This document shows, piece by piece, positions 52,283-62,607 of a stretch of 64,000 bases of DNA. Source of the DNA: Forficula auricularia (Eukaryota > Arthropoda > Insecta > Dermaptera > Forficulidae); contig JALMQS010000187.1 of NCBI GenBank assembly GCA_024734495.1, forward strand, positions 22,049,870 through 22,113,869, read 5' to 3'. Within the stretch, counting starts at the first letter, position 1. Every line of letters begins with the position of its first letter. Below the pieces are notes generated by a model. The model saw nothing but the letters and a program-made list of their open reading frames with translations, did no database searches and was not told the DNA's origin. Position numbers and translations under genes: made by a program.

Positions 52283-52920
52283 GCAGGGGTGGACAACCTT
52301 TTTAAAAGAAAATGCGCAATGAAGAGTTTTCATAAGCGTTGCGGGCCCAACCATAATATATAATAATTATGACAAGATAGAATTTTTTAGATTCCACTTA
52401 CAGGTTTGAATCCCATAGAATCTTTTTATTTATAAATAAAAAATAACTAATAAAAAAACATTTAATTATTTTCTTAATTAAGATTGAATTTCCAAAAATT
52501 GTTAAAATATTAAATTCTAAATTTCTTTCCAACATTAACATTTTATTTGTACATTCTGAATTCTAACTGGAAATTAGAAATTAATAAGTAATAGGATAAA
52601 ATAAATAAACATTATTAAAGTAAACGATATAAATATAATTAATTGACTATAATCAGGGTAGCTATAAAAATAATAATTTGTTTATGAAATTATACTATAA
52701 TTGTATAAATCAAAGGTTGCTTGTGTTTTTTGACACAATTTTTCAAAATCAAGAAAATGATTTGTTATTGCTAATCTCAAACAATTATTCAAATTGTCAT
52801 CCGTAAGAAGTGATCTAAACTTATTTTCAATAAATTGCCTAGAATTACAATCTTGTAATTTTTTTTTTAATTCTGTAAATTGCAGTTGTCGATCGGTAGA
52901 TGAAAACAATTTTTTAGTAG
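52283..52920 (-). mobile_element. hAT remnant (Charlie-like)
   Basis: Starts CAGGGGTGGACAACCTTTTT, a hAT terminus, followed by a GCGGGCC block. The end of a transposase lies on the minus strand further in, which is the expected orientation for a 3' end here. The other terminus was not found. Confidence 0.65.
52682..52909 (-). pseudogene. hAT transposase C-terminal tail
   Basis: A 75-codon frame with RQFIENKFRSLLTDDNLNNC and LRLAITNHFLDFEKLCQKTQ. S/R-L-T-D-x-x-L-x-x-x-L-R-L-A-x-T follows the dimerisation block in Charlie-type hAT transposases, where this is the very end of the protein. The dimerisation block itself and all catalytic parts are absent, so it is a remnant. The start codon is accidental. 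Confidence 0.65.
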
Positions 52921-53937
52921 ATTTAGAGTAAATTCACGGCAGTAAAACAGATGGGTGGGTACAAAAGCAAAGGGAAACCTTTTTTGACTCCAAACTTAAC
53001 ATTTTTTACCTGTGAATAATTACTTTAATTTAAAAACAAAACCAAAAAACAATCGAATTAAAGTTAGCCGAAGATAAGACCCTGACAGATCGATTTTTCG
53101 ACCCAAAATCCTACTAATGCCTGATGTTTATCGAAATCGTACGAGCCGTCTTCTGAATTTATGAATCGGAACTTCTAAAGCTAGAGAGTCCAAAGTCTTA
53201 AAATTTTGAAACAAAGATGAACTTTCTAAGACTTTCTGTTCTTGAGTTATCGTGGATATTAGAATCCAGACAAACACACAGAAAAAATGATGGTTGAAAA
53301 TTTTTCTTCTTCAAGTTCCAAATTTTTCAACATTTTTAAATTAAATTCACTACTAGGGCCGCCCTGCTGCAGGCTTTCTAGTCATTATAAGCAGGGATGT
53401 GGAGCGGTAAAAAAGCACTCAACTCCGACACCCGACTTCGGCAAAATTAAATACCAAGTCATTAAAATATTTAAATTTATAATTTTAAGTATAACTCTTA
53501 AAAATAATATGTAGATAAATATAATTCATACTCACAACAAGTAAAATAATCTGAATTTGAGAATCGAGATAAAAATTTTAAAAAGTTCGTTAAATTTAAA
53601 TAATTCCTTGGTCATCTCTGAATGCTTCTCTGATGAAACTATAATATATATTTCCCATCTTCAATATATATTATATATATTGAATACCAAATTTCAACTT
53701 TTGTCATTCAGTATTATGTTCACCTGAACAAGGGTCAATAGCCCGAAATACATTGAGTTTTATAAAAAGTTTTCTTAATATTTTTTTTTAAACACGACAC
53801 AAACTCCTCTTAATTGAAAAGAAGTATTTGTTTAATATACCATATACTGAATAGCATGAGAAACTTAATACAAATAAACCACCCTTTGTCATTTTCCCAA
53901 ACTAAACTATATAGTAAATATATAATTTTTCTCTTTA
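52921..53937. other. intergenic with repeat scraps
   Basis: CAGGGATGTGGAGCGG at 53394 looks like a hAT-type left end without a partner; CCTGAACAAGGGTCAATAGC at 53723 with CCGAAATACATTGAG is the third motif copy (see 22358, 38045). No gene. Confidence 0.4.
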
Positions 53938-54417
53938 ATATATCAAAGAATAATTGACATATTAACGAGAATTGTTTTGATCGCGCTTTTTGAAAAAGAT
54001 ATATATCGCGAGACTACTGCGGTTGAAGCTATTGGAGTCTGCGGAGTCTTAAGTCTGGACCAAGAGAGAAAAAGATATGATCCATTTAGCTACAATCCAA
54101 CGTCATTTTGCGTATAGCCCGCATGACACTCGGTGGATCACCAAATGAATTTGAAATCTAAGATGTTATATATTCAATCTCCCAGTCCAGAGCGCCCGAT
54201 CTATTAGCACGTATGTTAGTTGCTTTCCATTAATTAATCGTATGTTTCCTACACCCGACTCGATCGCGAATCAAATGTAGGTGATTTTTGTCAAATATTG
54301 AGTGAAAATAATATCTGAACTTATATATTTCTGACTTGAAATAATGATATTAAATAAATTTATAATTTTTCTCATTAATATATCAAAGAATAATTGACAT
54401 ATTAACGAGAATTGTTT
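53938..54417 (+). repeat. repeat A, two partial direct copies
   Basis: Copy A1 (53938-54045) runs from TTAATATATCAAAGAATAAT to GGAGTCTGCGGAGTC. Copy A2 (54240-54417) starts GTATGTTTCCTAC and ends GAGAATTGTTT, where the LINE begins; it overlaps A1 for its last ~45 bp. A full inverted copy lies beyond the LINE at 55923-56190. Confidence 0.85.
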
Positions 54418-55920
54418 AAGACACGATAAACATTGATTTGCTTGTCTCTGAATTGGAAGGTTTTGGCTTTGATGGACAGATATTGAAATGGTTAGGTAGC
54501 TATGTACATGGTAGACGACTCCAGATTAGATTAAATAACTCTCTCTCTTATGTCATCGACACAAAATCTGGTGTTCTTCAGGGATCTCATCTAGGTCCCT
54601 TGTTATTCCTGATATTTATCAATGATATTGCCCACTCCTTCAATAATGTAAACTTCTTACTTTTCGAGGACGACCTCAAGCTGTATCGCGAAATTGTTAA
54701 TAGTCAGGATACAGATTTACTTCAAGAAAATTTTACGGAGCTTATTGAATGGTGCAGTAGAAATGGCCTAAAGGTCAACTTTAATAAATGCTTCTCTATG
54801 GCTTACTTTAGAGGTACTAGAAAAATTGAGCATGTTTATGTTGATGGTGATAGTTCTGAAGTAAAAGACATCTCCACTTTTAAAGATCTTGGTCTAACAT
54901 TTGATCGCTCGCTTAATTTTATAGATTAAATCACAATCGCAATACAAAGCATTTCTCTAAAATATTTACTTTAAAAAATTTATATTTATCGATTGTTAGA
55001 AGTGGATTAGAGTATGCAAGTCCGGTGTGGTCACCTCATTGCAAGATTCATATCCAAAAACTGGAGCGGGTGGAAAGGAAATTCTTAAGACATGTTGCCT
55101 TTAAACTACATGTTCCAACTATGGATTTGTCTTATGAGCGTCTATATCTCACTCTGCATTTTTTAGCTTAAAAAGGGAGCAATCTGATTTCCTCCTTCTT
55201 CATGATCTCATCAGTGGCAAAATTAATAGTTCTCAACTTCTAGAGCTGGTCACTTTCAATGTCGGTATTCACAGTACACGAAACCCACTGCTGTTTTTTA
55301 CTCCTTGTCAGAGATTCTCATATCTTAAGTAGTCGTGCACAAATCGCATCTTGGAAACAGGTAATAGCAATAGGGAAATAGACATATTTAACACCTCTAA
55401 AAATAAAATCAAAGATCATTTTTTCCGGAAATTTATGATAGTCTGGTGGGAGTGATTTGCATTGCTTTATTTTGGTTTATTATTATTAAACTATTGAGTG
55501 GCATATCTTTGTTGCATTTTCTCTTTACTTGATTTTACGAGATTTTGTTTTTGTTTTTGAATGAATATATGTGAACATCACCACCAGCACCGTAAACATT
55601 GTACAATGTAATACTGAATTATGTACCTATTTATGTATATATCTCTTTTATCTTTTGCTTTTCTTTCATTGTTGTTTTCTGTATGATTTTCATGTGATTA
55701 TTCTTTTATTGTTAATTATATTTATTGTTCGTGAATAGATTATTGTATTTTTTTTTGAATTGTTTATATATGATTTTGATGTTTTATTTTGTAATTCATT
55801 GTAAAATATTTTTTTATTTTTCTTGATGTAACACTCATTATACACATGTTTGACATTTTTCATTTTTTTTGTAAGTGGACTATTAGTATGTAAAATTATC
55901 TAAATAAATAAATAAAAAAA
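54418..55920 (+). mobile_element. Jockey-clade LINE, 5'-truncated
   Basis: Contains the 3' half of ORF2, a ~460-bp T-rich 3' UTR and an (AAAT)n tail at 55903-55920. It is bounded on the left by repeat A2 and on the right by the same repeat in reverse. Distinct in sequence from families L and the 36-kb Jockey piece. Confidence 0.88.
54438..55455 (+). pseudogene. Jockey reverse transcriptase, C-terminal half, broken
   Basis: The open part 54438-54929 (163 codons) holds FDGQILKWLGSYVHGRRLQI, then GVLQGSHLGPLLFLIFINDI (motif region 4) and LLFEDDLKLY. The last is the catalytic F-A-D-D box with the Ala changed to Glu. LKVNFNKC and FKDLGLTFD follow as in the family. After a stop at 54927 other frames give SIVRSGLEYASPVWSPHC and VERKFLRHVAFKL, the usual C-terminus, through several stops and frameshifts. 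Inactive; family certain at clade level. Confidence 0.88.
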
Positions 55921-55922
55921 TA

Positions 55923-56190
55923 AACAAAGACTCCGCAGACTCCAATAGCTTCAACCGCAGTAGTCTCACGATATATATCTTTTTCAAAAAGCGCGATCAA
56001 AACAATTCTCGTTAATATGTCAATTATTCTTTGATATATTAATGAGAAAAATTATAAATTTATTTAACATCATTATTTCAAGTTTAAACTATATAAGTTC
56101 AGATATTATTTTCACTCAATATTTGACAAAAATCACCTACATTTGATTCGGGATTGAATCAAATATAGGAAACATACGATTAAACTACAT
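55923..56190 (-). repeat. repeat A, full inverted copy
   Basis: Reverse complement of A1 plus A2 joined: GACTCCGCAGACTCCAATAG at 55929, GTTAATATGTCAATTATTCT, and CACCTACATTTGATTCGGGA near 56132. It ends near the gap. Confidence 0.85.
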
Positions 56191-56216
56191 AGTTAAATTT
56201 TTCTGAAAAGCAAATA

Positions 56217-56316
56217 NNNNNNNNNNNNNNNNNNNNNNNNNNNNNNNNNNNNNNNNNNNNNNNNNNNNNNNNNNNNNNNNNNNNNNNNNNNNNNNNNNNN
56301 NNNNNNNNNNNNNNNN
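56217..56316. other. assembly gap, 100 N
   Basis: Exactly 100 N, the usual placeholder for a gap of unknown size. The palindromic repeat on its left may have stopped assembly. Confidence 0.99.
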
Positions 56317-56583
56317 CCCTTTTAAAGGCTCGGTCCATTTACTTCCATGTTAAAAGGACAATTTTCAATAATTTATTTCTCTGTAATTGGACAGTCGATC
56401 AACTTCAAATTTCGGGAATAAATATTTAATGCATCAATGATTCGATTCTAAAAGTTTGAGAATTTTCTTATAAAAATGGTAAACAGCCACGAACCCCGTT
56501 AAGGACCCAAAACTCACTAAACAGTGATTTTTATCGAATTCATTACTTTTCGAGAACACGATCTATAGAAATATATATTAATA
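56317..56583. other. short intergenic stretch after gap
   Basis: No open frame; GGCTCGGTCCATTTACTTCC at 56327 was not recognised. Confidence 0.4.
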
Positions 56584-56720
56584 CTAGCTGTACCCGGCGT
56601 GCCTCCGGCACGCCTGTCCCAGCTAGGCCCTCCGGGCGGGTTGCCCTGGCGGGCGGCGTCTCGGAATGAAAGTATGAGGTGTCCAAAATTGATTACCTTT
56701 TATGTAAATTGTTTTTTTTT
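56584..56720 (-). mobile_element. Helitron-type 3' end
   Basis: On the minus strand a perfect hairpin GGCGTGCC-GGA-GGCACGCC (56596-56614) is followed by GGGTACAG and CTAG (56584-56587), then host T. Hairpin plus CTRR before T is the Helitron 3' signature. It lies just outside the end of a second Helitron. Confidence 0.7.
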
Positions 56721-56740
56721 TTTTTTTTTTTTATATATAT

Positions 56741-58425
56741 ATAGCTGACCCGGCCACGCGTTGCTGTGGCTAAAGTTTTTGTTATATTACATTATAGTAA
56801 ACAATCTAAGAGGAACGATAAGAGAACATCAGTCACGGAGTCCACTATGCTTTTTCACACAGATAGTATTTGTAAAAAAATATGGTGATCTCCTTATTTG
56901 ACTTTCTACTACTATAACCCTTTAGTACAATGAAATTATTTACGAACAAAGACGAAAATGTTGATGTTGGTATACAAATTCACTGGATTGAGATTTGAAG
57001 GGGAAGTACGTTGAACACAATTAATTAAAATGTTCTTACACTTGATATTAAGCAGAAATCAATACAAAATAAAAATTTATCAGATTTATTATTTCCATTT
57101 AATTTTATAACAAATAAGTATATTACAGTATAATACAGTAAATAACATGTGACGCTTAAACTCATAAATGAGGTAGGCAAGGCAGACAGTCTTAAACTTT
57201 TAAACATTGATATCTATTTTTTGAATTATAAATACTTTCAATTTCAATTTAATTTAACACCAATCGGTGCACAATGTTTTTGGTTAACCTGTCTTTAGCT
57301 AACACAAATAGATTCGACGGTTTCCCAACACGTGAACACGCAACATATAGTTGCCCATGAGAAAAACATGTATTTTCCAAATCTAAACCACAAATGGACA
57401 TTGTTTGACCTTGAGATTTATTTATAGACATGGCGAAAGCTAAACGAATTGGAAACTGTAGCCTTTTGAAGGGTATGGTAGAATCTGATGGTATCATCGG
57501 AATACGTGGCAGCAGGACCATTTTTCCTTTAAACTTCCCAGCCAAAATGGTTGCTTCAAGAATGTTTCCGGTGATCTTTTTGATGACCAAACGCGTACCG
57601 TTACATAATTGAGGTGGATTCAAATTACGGAGGAGAATAATAGGGGAACCAATCTTTAATCGAAGATTATGTGGTGGCATTCCAGGGATATCTAATGAAT
57701 TTAAAAATTCAATCGGAAAATTTATACTTTCATTTTCATCAACAACAGTATCGATTGATTTAAAAGACATCAGATCGCCTGGTAACAACTGTTGTATCTG
57801 GAAGTTAATTTCGTCAACATCAACGTTTTTGGCTGCCAAAATCGCCCGTTGACTGAGCCATTCATGATTCAAATAATTATTAAATTATAAAGTTTTGATC
57901 AATGAAGCACAAATAAGTAAAAAACAGGTTTAATTTAACTGTATTATCTTCATTATAATATGAATGCAATTTACACTTCAGTCTAAGTAACACGTGGCCG
58001 GCTATGCTAACACCAAAAATTTAAAAAGTGGAAATAATTGAATTATACGGTATTTCGTTCACTACAAAATAAATTTAATTAATTTTATAGCGTCAACAAC
58101 ACGTGGTAATTATGCTGTTAAAATGTAGCTTATATGACACGTTCGTAGATTTACCATAGCAGCGCCATCTATTGATTACTTACTCAACCCAGTCGAAAGG
58201 TATCGACATCTGTTAGAATCATTTGGAGTCAAATGACTGTCAAATAATAACAGACAAATAATTAGCAATAAATTAAAATTGCGACTATAATTTGAGATTT
58301 AAACTATCCTATTTCTCAAGTTGGATCGAACTGCACATGGTGTGCGAATTTTATTATAATCGGTTCAGTGGTTTAGGAGTCCATTGAGAACATACATTGT
58401 GACACGAGATTTATATATATTAAGA
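56741..58425 (-). mobile_element. Helitron with large internal deletion
   Basis: The minus-strand 5' end is TCTTAATATATATAAATCTC at 58425 (host A before TC), continuing GTGTCACAATGTATGTTCTC, a 5' end I recognise from insect Helitrons. The 3' side has the hairpin GCCAC-AGCAACGC-GTGGC (56753-56770) and CGGGTCAGCTAT at 56741-56751. Only ~1.7 kb remain; the Rep nuclease and most of the helicase are deleted. CTAT instead of CTRR may reflect the TA-run at the border. Confidence 0.85.
57249..57872 (-). pseudogene. Helitron helicase, PIF1-like C-terminal domain
   Basis: A 207-codon open frame ending at a natural stop (TAA). It shows the last third of a PIF1-type superfamily 1B helicase: IDVPGMPPHNL-like segment (61-70), KIGSPIILLRNL (73-84), FAMSINKSQGQTMSICGLDL (146-165; motif V) and LYVACSRV (175-182; motif VI with the arginine finger R181). 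The Walker A and B motifs and the HUH nuclease are missing, so it cannot act alone. The first residue is only the first ATG; similarity starts at once (NHEWLSQRAILAAKN), so the fragment is cut at its N-terminal side by the deletion. Confidence 0.9.
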
Positions 58426-58652
58426 TATGTATACTTTGATTTGCATCTAGCAGCGGACAATTTCAGTGATATTTCTTTATAGGTGATTTTGGTGGGATTC
58501 ATTTTTTTCTAATATATTTGTTCCGAGTTAGACATCTTCTAGTATATTGTGTATATTTTTAGTTAGTGGTGTGTATAATGAATGAAAGAATAAAGAAAGG
58601 ATATGAGGAGGTGGGTTTTTGTCTATATACGTGTGTGTGTGTGTGTGTGTGT
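58426..58652. other. intergenic with (GT)n run
   Basis: AT-rich; (GT)11 at 58630-58652 ends directly at TTAG, a possible splice acceptor for the next feature. Confidence 0.5.
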
Positions 58653-58655
58653 TAG

Positions 58656-58797
58656 TCGAGGCGTGTCCCCTGGAAACAGTTGGGCGCCATCGAGAACGAC
58701 ACCGGGGGCGTCGGGGCCAAGGCCTTCCTGCCCCCGACACACAGTTTCGAAGATTACACAATTCGATTCACGATCATGGTCAAGTATGCCTCAAGAA
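58656..58797 (+). CDS. possible internal exon of an unrecognised host gene
   Basis: A 90-bp block of about two-thirds G+C stands out from its AT-rich setting. One frame, closed by TAG just upstream (58653-58655) and without ATG, reads WKQLGAIENDTGGVGAKAFL then PPTHSFEDYTIRFTIMVKYA. Codons are GC-rich at third positions, unlike all repeats here. Acceptor choices are AG 58654-58655 or AG 58678-58679 (in phase with each other); a donor-like GTATGC is at 58784. I do not recognise the protein. No second exon is seen within the window. It could also be a retroposed scrap of a gene. Confidence 0.45.
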
Positions 58798-58889
58798 GAG
58801 TTTTTTTTCTTTTTTTTTCGACGCTATCTAACCTTTATCATTCATTAATGTCCATTTAACTAGACTAGAAGAATAGATTTATAAATTTA

Positions 58890-58965
58890 TGAGAATGCAT
58901 GTGAATAGCCCAAGGCATGGTAATTGGATGGGTGACCTCTTAGTAACGCCGTTAGCTTCCGTCGC
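58890..58965 (+). repeat. 5S rRNA-like fragment
   Basis: GCATGGTAATTGGATGGGTG-ACC then TAACGCCG resembles the 3' half of 5S rRNA (GGTTAGTACTTGGATGGG-GACC...). The rest is not alignable. It may be the head of a 5S-derived SINE or a 5S pseudogene. Confidence 0.45.
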
Positions 58966-59811
58966 GCACACTCATGCTTCCATACATAATAATTCATGAT
59001 TCATAAGGCCTAAGGGGCTAACCAATCATATCTCTTTAGTCAATAAATTTTTTTTCTATTACAATAGAACTCTGATTCTTGAAATGATTCAACTAGGGTA
59101 AAAAAAACTCTAATAAAATGTTGGTGAGGTCCATTCAAGCAAAGATTTAAAAGGGTCAAGGAAGGAATAAACATTGCTCGAAAATTGTTGAAGTTTCTTG
59201 TTTGTTTGTTTCCATGACCCTTTTAAACCCTAAAGAAGGAAGGAAGATACTCCGAAACGTCGGTTTTCAAAAAAGATGAAAATGACGTTCCATTAAACTG
59301 TTTTAATCGGAATTTTATTTTTCCTTTTTCTTGGGCTGCCTTTCCATCAATTCTCCATTGAAATTCTAATAGTCCAAAAGAAAATACGATAGATGAGTAG
59401 CATTTAATAATAATTATCTAAATAAAAATAAAAAATATCTATGAGCCTCATCCATAGGGGAAGTGAAACTTATTCTTTAGCCGTAGATGTTATTGAAATA
59501 ATTTAAATTTCCTAATTTTAATAAATTTTATTTGTCATAAAATATTAGTGGGTTTAAAAAAAAATTATTTCCTCTCTATTCGGTCATTTCCCCTTTATTG
59601 TAACAAAAAAATCAAACAGATAGGTCACTAAAGAAGTTTCACTTCAATAAAATTAAATTAAATAAAATTAAAAAAAATATTTTAATAATTATTTTTCAAT
59701 ACCATCTTTTGAGTGTCTTATTTTTGAAAAATAGATGGAATTTTTTTCCCAAAAAGAACAACTTTGGGTGGGCTTCTTACCTATATTTTAATAAAATGAG
59801 AAAATGAATTA
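58966..59811. other. AT-rich intergenic
   Basis: Inverted pair TTAAAAGGGTCA (59147) / TGACCCTTTTAA (59216) followed by CTCCGAAACGTCGGTTTTC. No gene. Confidence 0.45.
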
Positions 59812-60080
59812 GGACAAAATTTAATCAAAGATCTTAGTAGATAATTATGTATTATATATAAATATAATATATGTCAGAAGGTTTCGCCCCCTCAGGAGTC
59901 GAACCTGAGCGCCAACTTGCTATCCGGGCAGTTAGCTTCACTTTAGAGACCAATTTCCTTTAAAATACATATTTTATATGAGAGGCGCTCGGGTTCGACT
60001 CCTGAGGGGGCGAAACCCATCTGACATATAATATATACAAAATACATAATTATCTACTAAGATCTTTGATTAAATTGTCC
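59812..60080. mobile_element. palindromic element of tRNA-like family F
   Basis: Arms 59812-59913 and 59984-60080 are inverted copies (~93 percent). Each arm carries the family F core: CGCCCCCTCAGGAGTCGAAC / GTTCGACTCCTGAGGGGGCG, i.e. a T-arm-like hairpin with box B GGTTCGACTCC. The outer 65 bp of the arms (GATCTTAGTAGATAATTATG and its inverse) extend beyond the tRNA-like part. The 70-bp centre holds GCTATCCGGGCAGTTAGCTT. Confidence 0.85.
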
Positions 60081-60184
60081 TTATTTATTTTATCAATTAT
60101 TTTTTATTTTATTTTATTATACTTTTTTTTGGCTTTTCGGTCTTTTTAGCCATAAGCCAATTTACGATACTTATTATTATTTTT

Positions 60185-60296
60185 TCTAAATTTATCTCTA
60201 CCCAGGGATCCGATTTTAGTCGCATTTGAACCCGGGCCCCTCTTGGTTAGCAGGCTGGTACGCTAACTCCTAGCCTAACCCGACCCCCTTGTTTAT
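60185..60296 (-). repeat. tRNA-like SINE head
   Basis: Minus strand: GGGGGTCGGGTTAGGCTAGG, then AGCCTGCTAACCAAGAGG, GGCCCGGGTTCAAATGCGAC with a good box B. No tail or duplication recognised. Different from the SINE at 22.6 kb. Confidence 0.5.
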
Positions 60297-60620
60297 TTTA
60301 TTTTATTTTTTTTTACTATACAATTTTTATTTAATTTTAATTTAATTTAATTTTTTATTTTATTTTTAAATTAAATTCTATCTAAAAAAATTAATTAATT
60401 ATATTTATCTACATTTATGAAAATTTGTTTGTAATTAATTAATTACTCTTTAAAAGTAAATGTCCAATCACGATTTTTCTCTTTATTATTTTTATAAGTA
60501 GGTTCTAAGCTCATACTTATTTATCCCCCCCCCCCCCCCCCATTAATTTCACATTCTCCGAAGCAGTTAAGTTAGTGTGCACATTTCCTGGATAATGTGG
60601 ATACAGTTTAAATTTCATTG
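60297..60620. other. AT-rich spacer with C-run
   Basis: C-run at 60526-60541; nothing else. Confidence 0.45.
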
Positions 60621-61561
60621 TTAACACTAGAACGCCCGGACTTTCAGATCCCATAGAACGCCCGGATGCCGTCAATTTGACGACTTGCATTTTTCAACAC
60701 TCAAACTAAATAAAATCATTCTGTTTCTTTTTATTTAATATTTTTTTTTTATTTTTTCTGATAATAAATATAATTCTATCATCAATTTATATATTAAAAA
60801 TACATATTAATATATTACATTTTAATTTTAAGACTAGGGGCTCGACATATCTATATAATAAAAATGAATTTCTTTTTCTTTGTAAGCGCAGATCTCTCAA
60901 ATGCCTGGGCCGATTTGGCTAATTTTTTTTTTAAATGTTCGTAATAGTCCATTTCAGGTTAATATGTAAAAAAAAATCCGAAAAGTTGCCCGGAAAATTG
61001 GAAAATTCACGGAAAACTGAAACCAAATCTGAATTGCCAACATAGCTTGCCAAACAATAAAATAACTAAATAGCAAACTAACTTTGTGTTGGCAGCCCTA
61101 TCTGTCACATTTTTGAGATGTCATTTATTCTTAAAAGAGATCTAACCACATTATCGTTGAAGAAGAATTTAATAATGCAACAAAGATTTAAAAAAACTAT
61201 CTATTTTTTTTAAAGTACATTTAAAAACAAAAATAAAAAAATAAACTGCAACGGATCGTTGCTAAACTTTATCTAATGTACTATCTTATTCTAAAATAAA
61301 GTACTTTAAAATATAATTTTACAAAAAACTATATTTGACCTTTTTTGTGGTCCTCAAGGTACAGGGTACTTAATTACAATGAATTTTAAATCACACAAAT
61401 ATTAATTTGACAATTTAATTGATGAACTCAAAAATTGTTATTTAATTAAATAAACTGCAACGGATCGTTGCTAAACTTTATCCAAATTCATTTGAAATAT
61501 TAAAATGTTTATTCCTTTATTATTAATCAGATATCACTTGCTATTTGCGGTTCATGTTGAC

Positions 61562-61827
61562 CATGCGCGGATCCAGGGGGGGGGCGATGGGGGTGACCGC
61601 CCCCCTCAAAGCATTGTAGATCAACATTTTTTATATGTTTATTTAATTTTTTTTTATATAACATTAAATTTTAAAATTGAAGAAAATAAAGTTCTATGTG
61701 GGGGGGGGGGGCGTCTTTGACCCCCCGCTTGGACAATTCGACCGCGACACACTTCCGAGATCAAAAGTAGATCTTATATACCGGTGACCGCCCCCCCCCC
61801 CAAATCAGAGGTCTGGATCCGCGCCTG
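61562..61827. mobile_element. hAT MITE with perfect 8-bp TSD
   Basis: Left end CATGCGCGGATCCAGGGGGG; right end read inward CAGGCGCGGATCCAGACCTC. Flanked by ATGTTGAC at 61554-61561 and 61828-61835. Subterminal GGTGACCGCCCCC near 61592 and 61783. No transposase. Confidence 0.92.
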
Positions 61828-61853
61828 ATGTTGACTTTATTTCAAAAATAATG

Positions 61854-62329
61854 ATCGATTCTCATTTAACAGTCGAGGAATAACCATTCTACATGAGATT
61901 TTTGACCCTTCGATTATTATTAGTAACAATTGCTGGAGACATGGAGGAATCGACTTAAAATCAAAAATAGCAATCGATTCTTATCTAATACTTGAGGAAT
62001 AACAATTCTACATTAGATTTTTGACCCTTCGATTATTATTAGTAACCATTGCTGAAGACATGGAGGAATCGACTTAAAATCAAAAATAGCAATCGATTCT
62101 TATCTAATACTTGAGGAATAACAATTCTACATTAGATTTTTGACCCTTCGATTATTATTGGTAACCATTGCTGAAGACATGGAGGAATCGACTTAAAATC
62201 AAAAATAACGATCGATTCTTATATAATACTAGAGGAATAACCTTATTGCATTCAATTTTTGATGTTTTGACTATTAATGGCAACCTCTACTGAAAACGTG
62301 GAAGAATCGACTTAAAATCAATAAGACTA
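61854..62329 (+). repeat. 119-bp tandem repeat, four units
   Basis: Units start at 61854, 61973, 62092 and 62211, all exactly 119 bp apart, each with ATCGATTCT, TTGAGGAATAAC, GATTTTTGACCCTTCGATTA and ATGGAGGAATCGACTTAAAA. Units 1-3 are nearly identical; unit 4 is diverged and is the closest relative of the copy at 43.5 kb. Confidence 0.95.
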
Positions 62330-62520
62330 AATTCTTTTATGATAAACAACTCAAGCTTGAGAATAAGAGAATTTTTTATAAATAGAGATTTTAATACATT
62401 TTAAATATTTGTTTCATCTTATTTGTTATGTCTGTATATTACCGTTAAATAGAATCTCAAATTATATCTATTTAAGACTTTAAAATAAAACAATTATATT
62501 TATTCTCTGTTACTAATAAA
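62330..62520. other. AT-rich spacer inside Helitron
   Basis: Nothing recognisable. Confidence 0.4.
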
Positions 62521-62607
62521 ACATCAATAAAGCAGCCACGTGGGGGTCCAGGGGGCGAAGCCCCCTAGCTAACAAAAGGCCCGCCGAAGGCGGGCCTTGA
62601 AGCTTAG

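Larger units (their letters stand above)
60850..62607 (+). mobile_element. non-autonomous Helitron with nested hAT MITE and minisatellite
   Basis: 5' end TCTATATAATAAAAATGAAT (host A before it) followed by GATCTCTCAAATGCCTGGGC-CGATTTGGC, a layout I know from insect Helitron 5' ends. 3' end with two perfect hairpins, GGGGGC-GAA-GCCCCC (62551-62565) and GGCCCGCC-GAA-GGCGGGCC (62578-62596), then TTGAAGCTTAG and host T. The terminal TTAG departs from CTRR. No Rep or helicase frame. Confidence 0.7.

Noticed and set aside
58528..58848. Other frames over the GC-rich block, including the GT-run (VCVCVC peptides)
   Set aside because: They read through the microsatellite and have arginine/proline-rich composition as expected for a wrong frame.
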